A stretch of DNA of 49,421 nt from Burkholderiales bacterium. Its GTDB lineage: Bacteria; Pseudomonadota; Gammaproteobacteria; Burkholderiales; Ga0077523. The first letter of the stretch is position 1, and each line of letters opens with the position of its first letter. The notes under the pieces were generated by a model. It was not told the origin of the DNA, did no database searches, and was given only the letters and a program-made list of their open reading frames with translations. Positions 37,119 through 43,396 of the stretch are shown here, in pieces. Position numbers and translations under genes: made by a program. The DNA is taken from positions 1-49,421 of the forward strand of contig JALHMS010000007.1 in the NCBI GenBank assembly GCA_022843925.1, written 5' to 3'.

Positions 37119-37825
37119 TTGTAGGAGGGGGCCATGCCCCCGAAAGCGGTGAATGCAGGGAAACGCTCCGACCGGAACCATCGCTTTCGCGGGCATGGCC
37201 CGCTCCTACAACAGCGTGGCCCATTCCCACCGCGGATGGTGTATCAAGAGGGGGATATACAAGGGGTCCTCCCCTTGTTGGTACGCCACGCGGCCAAGCC
37301 GCCGCGGGCCGACGGCCCGAAAGGCGGCCCATGGCCGCGAAAGCGGTGAATGCAAGGAAACACCCCGACCGGAACCATCGCTCTCGCGGGCATGGCCCGC
37401 TCCTACAACAGCGTGGCCCATTCCCACCGCGTATGGTGTATCAAGAGGGGGATATACAAGGGGTCCTCCCCTTGTTGGTACGCCACGCGGCCAAGCCGCC
37501 GCGGGCCGACGGCCCGAGAGGCGGCCCATGGCCGCGAAAGCGGTGAATGCAAGGAAACACCCCGACCGGAACCATCGCTTTCGCGGGCATGGCCCGCTCC
37601 TACAACAGCGTGGCCCATTCCCACCGCGGATGGTGCATCAACAGGGGGATATACAAGGGGTCCTCCCCTTGTTGGTACGCCACGCGGCCAAGCCGCCGCG
37701 GGCCGACGGCCCGAGAGGCGGCCCATGGCCGCGAAAGCGGCGAGCGCAGGGCAACCTTTCGACCGGGACAATCGCTCTCGCGGGCATGGCCCGCTCCTAC
37801 AACAGCGTGGCCCGCTCCTACAAGA
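37119..37825. repeat. tandem array of 197-bp REP-like units (array D)
   Basis: The motif GGAACCATCGCT recurs at 37174, 37371 and 37568, with a diverged fourth copy near 37765, giving a period of 197 bp. Each unit contains a REP-type palindrome (GCGGGC-ATG-GCCCGC within GTAGGAGCGGGC-like arms), a perfect hairpin ACAAGGGG-TCCT-CCCCTTGT, and GGCCCATGGCC. The outer sequence TTGTAGGAG at the left end and CTCCTACAA at the right of each core form inverted arms. The array lies between convergent genes. 197 is not a multiple of three, and open frames through it shift between units, so it is not coding. Confidence 0.93.
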
Positions 37826-37870
37826 TCCACACCCACAACGGGTGGCGCATCCGCCGCTCCTGCAAACCCT

Positions 37871-38176
37871 TCAAAACCCCAACTCCGCCCTCCTCGCGTC
37901 CGCCGTTGGCAACGCCGCCTCCTGCTCGGTGATGAGCGGAAGCGACGTGCACATCTCGGCGTTCACCGCGAGCCATCGCTCCTGCTCCGCGGTCAGATCG
38001 AACGCATCGACGATCGCGTGCACCGGGCACGCCGGGATGCACGCGCCGCAGTCGATGCACACGTCGGGGTCGATGTAGAGCCGCGCGGCGTCCGCGTGGA
38101 AGCAATCCACCGGGCACACCGCCACGCACTCGGTGTAGCGGCAGCGCTCGCAGGCGTCGGTGACGACGTGAGTCAT
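37871..38176 (-). CDS. 7Fe (3Fe-4S/4Fe-4S) ferredoxin, FdI/FdxA type
   Basis: A 101-residue ferredoxin. The cysteine pattern ACERCRYTECVAVCPVDCFH, then CIDCGACIPACPVHAI, matches Azotobacter ferredoxin I: C9, C17 and the last CP for the [3Fe-4S] cluster, and C21 with the CxxCxxC group for the [4Fe-4S] cluster. The C-terminal part (LNAEM-like region and PLITEQEAALPTADAR) follows the same family. It starts 16 bp behind the molybdopterin oxidoreductase gene on the same strand, so it is probably that enzyme's electron partner. Confidence 0.9.
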   Translation of the reverse strand: MTHVVTDACERCRYTECVAVCPVDCFHADAARLYIDPDVCIDCGACIPACPVHAIVDAFDLTAEQERWLAVNAEMCTSLPLITEQEAALPTADARRAELGF

Positions 38177-38192
38177 GCGGCCCTCCCCCGCG

Positions 38193-40292
38193 TCAGGCGC
38201 CCGCGCGCACGTTGACGCGCGTGTCAGAGAACGACGGCGCCCGACCGAGATCGCCGAACCGCGCCGTGTTCACCGCGTTCACGCTGCCCCCCGCCCCGGG
38301 CCAATACCCCATCGGCGACTGCAGCACCCCCGTCGGCACTTCGTCGCTCAGCTTCGCGACGGCCTGGAACGCACCGGTGCTGTTGAACACCGTGATCGTG
38401 GCGCCGTCGCCGATGCCGCGCGCCGCAGCGTCGGCCGCATTGATGACCACGTGCTGTTCACCTGCGTGCGCCTGCTGCCGGCGCAGGTTGCCGTAGCCGG
38501 AGTTGAGGAACGCATGGCTCTTCGGCGAGAGCAGCGCGAAGGGCAGGCCGTCACCCGCGGGCGGCTTCGTCCAGCCCGGCAACGGATCCACCGGCGTGCC
38601 GTCCTGGAACTCGTTGGACCCCTGACGGAACACCGGCAGCACGAAGTTGCCACCGGCCGCCATCGACGCCTTCAGTTCGACCTTGCCCGACGGTGTAGGG
38701 AACCCGCCCGCCGCGTGCGGCGCGTACTGGTCCGGTGCCGGCACGTTGAGCCGTGCCCAGCCTTCGCGCTTCAGGCGATCGAGCGTGATGCCCTGGAGCG
38801 TAGGCGCCGTCCAGTCGTACGAACGCTCGGCGAGTTCCTCGTCGGTGTACGAGAACTGCGGATCGTCGAAGCCCATCGTCTTCGCGAGCCGGCGGAAGAG
38901 TTCCGTGTTCGGCACGGACTCGCCGATCGGCGCGATCCACGGCAGGTTCATCGTCATGTAGAGATGGCCCCACGAGAACATCAGGTCGAACTGCTCGGCC
39001 TGGGTCGTGGCGGGCAGGACGATGTCGGCATAGCGTGCGGTGTCGGTCAGGAAGTGTTCGCTCACCACGGTGAAGAGATCCTCGCGCTCCAGGCCCTTGC
39101 GGATCTTGTCCTGCTCGGGCGCGACGACCATCGGATTCGCGTTGTAGACGAAGAGAGAGCGGATCCCCGGCGCGTCGGGCTGCTCGCCCGTCAGCACACG
39201 GCCCAGCAGCCACTGGTTCAGCACCGGCGTGCCGGGCTGCACCCACTCCGGCCGCATGAGGTTTCCCCAATTGATCGGGAAGGCCCACAGCGGCAACTGC
39301 AGGATGCCGCCGCCCGGCTTGCGCCACGCGCCCACCAGCGCGGGGAGGCACGACAGCGCGCGCACCGCCTGACCGCCGCTGCCGTTGCGCTCGATCGCAA
39401 CACCGATGCGGATGGCCGAAGGCTGCGACTTCGCGTACTCGCGGGCGAGCTTGCGGATGTCGTCGACCGACACGCCGGTGATGCTGCTCACCTTCTCGGG
39501 CGTGTACTCCGCCGCGCGCTGCGCGAGTTCGTCGTAACCCGTCGTGTAGGCGTCGACGTACTCCTTGTCGACGAGTCCCTCGGCGATGATCACGTTCGCC
39601 ATGCCCATCGCCAGCGCGGCGTCGGTGCCGGGCTTCACTGCGATGTGCCAGTCGGCGGCCTGCGCGGACCGCGTGCGGGCCGGGTCGATGACGACGACCT
39701 TCGCGCCGCGCTTCTGCGCCTCGGCGATGAAGGGCCACATGTGGGTGTTGGTGCTCATCGGGTTGCACGCCCAGAGCACGATGTACTTCGAGTACTGCAG
39801 GCTCTCCGGATCCATGCCGGCCGTCGGCCCGAGGGTCATGATGTAACCCGTACAGGCACCGGAGTCACAGAAGGTGCGCTCGCTGATCGTGGCGCCCATC
39901 TTGTTGAAGAACGGATCGCCCGCGTTCAGGCCGTTCAGCGTGCCCTGGGTGCCGAGATAGCTGTAGGGCAGGATCGCCGTGGGGCCGCTCTCCGCGATGA
40001 TCGCTTTCCACTTCGTGCCGATGGTGTCGAGCGCCTCCTGCCAGGAGATCCGCGCGAACTGCCCGGTCCCCTTCGGCCCGGTGCGCTTCATCGGATACAG
40101 CACACGGTCGGGGCTGTGCACCCGCTCCTCATAGTGGTTCACCTTCACGCACAACCGCCCGTCGGTGAACGGATGGTCCGGATTACCCGCGACCGACGCC
40201 ACCTTGCCGTCCTTGACGGTGATCACCATCGAACAGGTGTCGGGACAATCGTGGGGGCAGGCGCCCAGAACGGTGCGGTTGTCGTCGGCCAT
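38193..40292 (-). CDS. molybdopterin-dependent oxidoreductase (DMSO reductase family)
   Basis: A 699-residue Mo- or W-bis-MGD enzyme. The N-terminal [4Fe-4S] motif is CPHDCPDTCSMVITVKDGKV with the fourth Cys in RLCVKV. The molybdopterin-binding part has TFCDSGACTGY, VLWACNPMSTNTHMWPF and VVVIDPARTRSAQAADW; the C-terminal dinucleotide-binding domain contains LLSPKSHAFLNSGYG and PMGYWPGAGGSVNAV. No Tat signal is seen, so it is cytoplasmic. The substrate is unknown; related enzymes include formate dehydrogenases, thiosulfate reductase-like proteins and hydroxylating enzymes. AGGAG precedes the start. Ferredoxin is encoded next. Confidence 0.9.
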   Translation of the reverse strand: MADDNRTVLGACPHDCPDTCSMVITVKDGKVASVAGNPDHPFTDGRLCVKVNHYEERVHSPDRVLYPMKRTGPKGTGQFARISWQEALDTIGTKWKAIIAESGPTAILPYSYLGTQGTLNGLNAGDPFFNKMGATISERTFCDSGACTGYIMTLGPTAGMDPESLQYSKYIVLWACNPMSTNTHMWPFIAEAQKRGAKVVVIDPARTRSAQAADWHIAVKPGTDAALAMGMANVIIAEGLVDKEYVDAYTTGYDELAQRAAEYTPEKVSSITGVSVDDIRKLAREYAKSQPSAIRIGVAIERNGSGGQAVRALSCLPALVGAWRKPGGGILQLPLWAFPINWGNLMRPEWVQPGTPVLNQWLLGRVLTGEQPDAPGIRSLFVYNANPMVVAPEQDKIRKGLEREDLFTVVSEHFLTDTARYADIVLPATTQAEQFDLMFSWGHLYMTMNLPWIAPIGESVPNTELFRRLAKTMGFDDPQFSYTDEELAERSYDWTAPTLQGITLDRLKREGWARLNVPAPDQYAPHAAGGFPTPSGKVELKASMAAGGNFVLPVFRQGSNEFQDGTPVDPLPGWTKPPAGDGLPFALLSPKSHAFLNSGYGNLRRQQAHAGEQHVVINAADAAARGIGDGATITVFNSTGAFQAVAKLSDEVPTGVLQSPMGYWPGAGGSVNAVNTARFGDLGRAPSFSDTRVNVRAGA

Positions 40293-40581
40293 GGCAGTTC
40301 TCCTAGGTGGTCAATGCCCCGGAAGGTGGCCGGGACGGGTCGGTCGGTTCGTGCGTAGTCTCCCCCGGGCGGCGGCGGGAATCTAGGCTGGGACGGAACG
40401 GGGAGTTGACTGGGGGGGAACTGGGAGGGGCGTCACTCGCCCTGGAGTACGCGAGCGTTGCCGCAGGCGGGCGAATCGGCTAGAAGTCAGACTTCGATAT
40501 CCGATCCGGTCGCCGCGGACCGGATATGCCGGCCGTCACGCTAGGGCAGGCAAACCCCAACCCCCACCAAAGAGTGCCCGC
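40293..40581. other. intergenic region
   Basis: No gene is apparent in this 289-bp stretch. It separates the minus-strand molybdoenzyme gene from the accessory region that follows on the plus strand. CGATATCCGATCCGGTC with CGGACCGGATATGCC (about 40495-40530) forms an imperfect inverted repeat that could be a terminator-like hairpin or operator. Confidence 0.35.
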
Positions 40582-40779
40582 ATGAAGATCGCCATAGAAC
40601 TGAACGCCACCCAGAGCGAGAGCCTGACCGCGCTCGCCGCGACACTTGGCGTCAATGCCGAGGCGCTCGCGCAAGCGGCGGTTGCCGATCCGGTTAGTGC
40701 TAGCGCCGATGATTCCGAGTCTGCCGCCTCTCGCGTGCTCGAGAAGAATCGCGAACTGTATCGCCGATTGGGCCCATGA
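40582..40779 (+). CDS. small hypothetical protein, 65 aa, antitoxin-like
   Basis: The opening (MKIAIELNATQSESLTALAATLGVN) looks like a ribbon-helix-helix start: a short strand, then two helices. The tail ASRVLEKNRELYRRL resembles antitoxin C-termini. No toxin gene follows; the next gene is a YezG-like immunity protein 145 bp away. Possibly an orphan or decayed toxin-antitoxin gene; function is not proved. Confidence 0.4.
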   Translation: MKIAIELNATQSESLTALAATLGVNAEALAQAAVADPVSASADDSESAASRVLEKNRELYRRLGP

Positions 40780-40924
40780 GATGCGTAGCTCGCATGGGAC
40801 GGCCCCCGATACTGCGACGGCGCCATGATCGATTCAATGACGAAAACCAAGTGGGCGAACGACCGCCATTGACAAGCAAACGTTCGCTAACGACCGACGA
40901 CACTAGTAGCCAAAGGATGTAGCC

Positions 40925-41263
40925 ATGGCGACGATCGAGGATCTCTTCAGGGACGTAGGTGAAGCGTTGATTGAGCATGCGCCTGACGACTGGGACCGAT
41001 TGACTGTTCTCGCGCGCATTCTTGACGATTTTGCAGAGGCTTGTTTCTACTTCCAACGTGTCGAGAGAGTCGAAGAACTCTTTAGCCCTGGAATGGATGG
41101 TTTCGATCAAATCGTGATGCCGCTAAGGTCGATTCGAAAACTGATGAAGAAGCCGCACGAACGGTCATGGACGCGTGTTCGGTTCGAGTTGGCAAGAGGT
41201 GGCGAATTCAGTGTGAAGTATGCCTACGAGCCTGACGACGAGCATGCTGATGGCGTGGAGTAA
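40925..41263 (+). CDS. YezG/DUF600-like immunity protein, orphan
   Basis: A 112-residue protein. The pattern DLFRDVGEALIEHAPDDWD, then ARILDDFAEACFYFQ, fits the DUF600/YezG immunity family that protects against LXG- or polymorphic-toxin nucleases. The second half (LRSIRKLMKK, WTRVRFELARGGEFSVKY, EPDDEHADGVE) also fits. The gene is visibly richer in A/T than its neighbours, as expected for a transferred cargo gene. No toxin gene with a matching nuclease domain is present in the window, so it is an orphan immunity gene. Confidence 0.65.
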   Translation: MATIEDLFRDVGEALIEHAPDDWDRLTVLARILDDFAEACFYFQRVERVEELFSPGMDGFDQIVMPLRSIRKLMKKPHERSWTRVRFELARGGEFSVKYAYEPDDEHADGVE

Positions 41264-41538
41264 GCAGCCATATCGCAGTCGACCCCAAGCCACGCCCGGT
41301 TCATCGGCGCATCTAGGTGTCGGGTCTGCACGGGCCTGGGGTCAGGTCTCTTTTCTTGCCCCCGGCTCCATGCAACAGAAGAGACTCAACCCCGACCACA
41401 TTGCACTTCCCCGGGGACGCAGTCTGGCTCTTCTGGCAGTGCCTGGGGTCAGGTCTCTTTTCTTGCCCCCCGCTCTATGTCTCCTGGGGTCATGTCTCGT
41501 TTCTTGCGCACCACCGATGCGTTGCCCTTCCTTCGCGC

Positions 41539-41567
41539 TTGACCCGCGTTCCGGTCGCCTCTACGAT
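41539..41567 (+). promoter_or_regulatory. sigma-70-like promoter of antitoxin copy 1
   Basis: TTGACC (41539-41544), a 17-bp spacer, and TACGAT (41562-41567). Both hexamers are close to consensus and the spacing is ideal. Confidence 0.7.
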
Positions 41568-41570
41568 CTC

Positions 41571-41588
41571 GTATCTCATTTGTGATAC
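41571..41588. promoter_or_regulatory. putative toxin-antitoxin operator, copy 1
   Basis: GTATC-TCATTTGT-GATAC, an inverted repeat just downstream of the -10 box where it would cover the transcription start. It is well placed for autorepression by the ribbon-helix-helix antitoxin. The second copy is at 41877-41894. Confidence 0.6.
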
Positions 41589-41599
41589 AAGCAACGGCC

Positions 41600-41848
41600 A
41601 TGGCGATTTCACTGCGGATACCCGACGACATCAAGGAACGCGCGTCCGCCCTTGCCGAGAAGGCCGACTCGACGCCGCACGCGTTCATGGTCGAGGCCAT
41701 CCGGGAGAAGGTCGAAGCCGAAGAAGCGCGGCTGGCATTCCCGCAGTGCCTGGGGTCAGGTCTCTTTTCTTGCCCCCGCTCTATGTCTCCTGGGGTCATG
41801 TCTCGTTTCTTGCGTACCACCCATGCGTCGCCCTTCCTTCGCGCTTGA
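41600..41848 (+). pseudogene. truncated antitoxin, first copy of the duplication
   Basis: The first 47 or so residues match the intact antitoxin at 41906 (MAISLRIPDDIKERASALAE onward, with a few substitutions), covering the ribbon-helix-helix DNA-binding domain. After RLAF the frame enters duplicated upstream sequence and adds about 35 unrelated residues before a stop. The toxin-binding C-terminus is missing. The product, if stable, might still bind the operator. Confidence 0.8.
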
Positions 41849-41873
41849 CCCGCGTTCCGGTCGCCTCTACGAT
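41845..41873 (+). promoter_or_regulatory. sigma-70-like promoter of the intact toxin-antitoxin operon
   Basis: TTGACC (41845-41850), a 17-bp spacer, and TACGAT (41868-41873), identical to the upstream copy. It overlaps the stop of the truncated antitoxin. Confidence 0.7.
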
Positions 41874-41876
41874 CTC

Positions 41877-41894
41877 GTATCTCATTTGTGATAC
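41877..41894. promoter_or_regulatory. putative toxin-antitoxin operator, copy 2
   Basis: The same GTATC-TCATTTGT-GATAC inverted repeat, 12 bases upstream of the antitoxin ATG. Confidence 0.6.
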
Positions 41895-41905
41895 AAGCAA
41901 CGGCC

Positions 41906-42187
41906 ATGGCGATTTCACTGCGGATACCGGACGACATCAAGGAACGCGCGTCCGCCCTTGCCGAGAAGTCCGACTCGACGCCGCACGCGTTCATGGTCGA
42001 CGCCATCCGGGAGAAGGTCGAAGCCGAAGAAGCACGGCTGGCATTCCTGGATGAGGCAGAGACACGCCTCGCCCGGATGAAGACCGCCGGCGCGGGCATC
42101 CCCGCCGCTGAAGCATTCGCTTACTTCGAGGCGCGAGCCGGCGGCGGCGCCAAGCCGCGCAAACCGCGGGCCCGAAAACATCCATGA
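41906..42187 (+). CDS. type II antitoxin, ribbon-helix-helix type
   Basis: A 93-residue antitoxin. Residues 1-45 form the ribbon-helix-helix DNA-binding domain (ISLRIPDDIKERASALAE, then PHAFMVDAIREKVE). A helical middle and a basic tail (GGGAKPRKPRARKHP) should wrap the toxin. Its stop overlaps the toxin ATG (ATGA), the normal coupling of such pairs. It is preceded by its own promoter and operator, which are duplicated upstream. Confidence 0.88.
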   Translation: MAISLRIPDDIKERASALAEKSDSTPHAFMVDAIREKVEAEEARLAFLDEAETRLARMKTAGAGIPAAEAFAYFEARAGGGAKPRKPRARKHP

Positions 42188-42480
42188 TCCTGCTGGCGCC
42201 GGAGGCCCTCGATGACCTCGAGCGCATCTTCGACTTCCTGGCCGACCAGGACGAGGCGCTTGCACGCGGGGATCTCTCGCGGATCCGTGAAGCGATTCAG
42301 ATCCTCGAACACCACCCGGTGATCGGCCGGCTGGCACGCCCCTCCGGAACCCTCCGCGAACTCGTGATCTCCCGCGGCAGAAGCGGCTATGTGGCGCTGT
42401 ACGAGTACTCGCCTGTCGAGGGCATCGTGCGGGTCGTCGCCATCCGCCATCAACGAAAAGTGGGGTATCGGTCTCTCTGA
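42184..42480 (+). CDS. type II toxin, RelE/ParE superfamily
   Basis: A 98-residue toxin with the RelE/ParE fold pattern: LLAPEALDDLERIFDFLADQ, then IREAIQILEHHPVIGR, then RELVISRGRSGYVALYEY and VVAIRHQRKVGY. The conserved C-terminal Arg/His positions are present, so it should be functional. Target (ribosome-bound mRNA or gyrase) cannot be told apart. It overlaps the antitoxin gene by four bases and is followed within 20 bp by the flank of repeat array B. Confidence 0.88.
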   Translation: MILLAPEALDDLERIFDFLADQDEALARGDLSRIREAIQILEHHPVIGRLARPSGTLRELVISRGRSGYVALYEYSPVEGIVRVVAIRHQRKVGYRSL

Positions 42481-42496
42481 GCCGCTCCGGGTCGGG

Positions 42497-42654
42497 CGCA
42501 TCGGGGTCGAACGCACGCAACACCCGGATACCCCTCGATCCTCTCTAGGCAGATGACCATTCTCGTCGCTTGCGAGGCCAGTTTCAGCATCGTCCTGGCG
42601 GTCTCGAGCCCGCCGTTGGCTCCATCCCCGAATACTCCATTCACGACGTCTTTC
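42497..42654 (+). repeat. left flank module of array B
   Basis: This stretch of about 158 bp is homologous to 48690-48837, which precedes array C. Both begin CGCATCGGGGTCG, contain GATACCCCTCGATC, and end with a TCCATCCCCGAA spacer that leads into the first array unit. No gene is recognised in it. Confidence 0.75.
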
Positions 42655-43143
42655 GTGGGTCGAGCAATCGCTCGACGCGGCGATGGCATGGGCGCTGCGG
42701 CGAATCCAGCGACGCGGGCGTCGAGCCGTGCTCGACCCACGGGGGATGTTTGCATCCATTCCCGAAGAATCCATTCGCGACGTCTTTCGTGGGTCGAGCA
42801 ATCGCTCGAGCCACGTTGGCATGGGCGCAGCGGCGAATCCAGTAACGCGGGCGTCGAGCCGTGCTCGACCCACGGAGGATGTTTGCATCCATCCCCGAAG
42901 ACGCCATGCGCGATGTCTTTCGTGGGTCAAGCAATCGCTCGAGCGACGTTGGCATGGGCGCAGCGGCGAATCCGGCAACGCGGGCGTCGAGCCGTGCTCG
43001 ACCCACGGGGGCTGTTTGCATCCATCCCCCGAAGACACCATTCGCGACGTCTTTCGTGGGTCGAGCACTCGCTCGACGCGGCGATGGCGTTGACGCAGCG
43101 GCGAGTCCGACAACGCGGGCGTCGAGCCGTGCTCGACCCACGG
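42621..43143 (-). repeat. tandem array of 134-bp palindromic units (array B)
   Basis: GTGGGTCGAGC-type anchors lie at 42655, 42789, 42922 and 43056 (spacing 133-134). Each unit has a hairpin CGAGCAAT-CGCTCG or similar, a 40-bp middle, GTCGAGC-CGT-GCTCGAC, then CCCACGG and a spacer containing GGATGTTTGCATCCATCC. The reverse complement of the core aligns with array A units (GGATTCGCCGC-GCGCCCA-GCCATCGCCGCGTCGAGCG), so B is the same family in the opposite orientation. Confidence 0.93.
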
Positions 43144-43396
43144 GTGGGCGCATCGGGGTCGGACCCTCGCAACGCAGACATGACGTCACCGGACAGCCGT
43201 CGCGCCGAAGGATCAGACGCTTGCGTCCCTCCGACCCCGAAGGCAAAGTCGGGACGTTCATGAACAGGCGCCCGCAGGCAGGGGTTGCTCAAGAAGCCTC
43301 GCGAGTCACCGTTAGGCCTGCGATGCGATGCAGGCGTCCCGCGCCATCCGGCGAGGGACATCCGGCCCCGCGCCTGCCGCCCCACTCACTCACACC
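43144..43396. other. gap between array B and the CHASE kinase gene
   Basis: Just after the array is another CGCATCGGGGTCGGACCC motif (43149), as at the left flank. The rest shows no gene. The inverted pair TGCGTCCC/GGGACG-like segments near 43220-43260 suggest a decayed palindrome. The promoter of the kinase should be here but no clear boxes are seen. Confidence 0.4.

Larger units (their letters stand above)
41334..41813. repeat. dispersed GGGGTCAGGTCTC-type motif, three main copies
   Basis: The 30-bp sequence beginning GCCTGGGGTCAGGTCTC and ending TTTTCTTGCCCCC occurs at 41334, 41441 and 41748. A degenerate version, TCCTGGGGTCATGTCTCG, follows the last two at 41482 and about 41788. The second and third copies belong to the tandem duplication; the first is independent. 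No transposase is adjacent. Confidence 0.85.
41438..42047 (+). repeat. tandem 306-bp duplication covering promoter, operator and antitoxin 5' end
   Basis: Copy 1 (about 41438-41743) and copy 2 (about 41744-42047) are nearly identical apart from a one-base deletion and a few substitutions. The unit contains the GGGGTCAGG motif, a sigma-70-like promoter, a palindromic operator and the first 48 codons of the antitoxin. At the junction, antitoxin copy 1 runs into the upstream sequence of copy 2. Confidence 0.92.

Noticed and set aside
37153-38215. Open frames with repeated peptides in array D
   Set aside because: The 197-bp period shifts frame between units, codon use is atypical, and the frames run into the antisense of the ferredoxin gene.
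42553-43263. Repetitive peptides encoded in arrays B and C
   Set aside because: Several frames on both strands are equally open, spacing of 134 shifts the frame, and the palindromic DNA is the better explanation.
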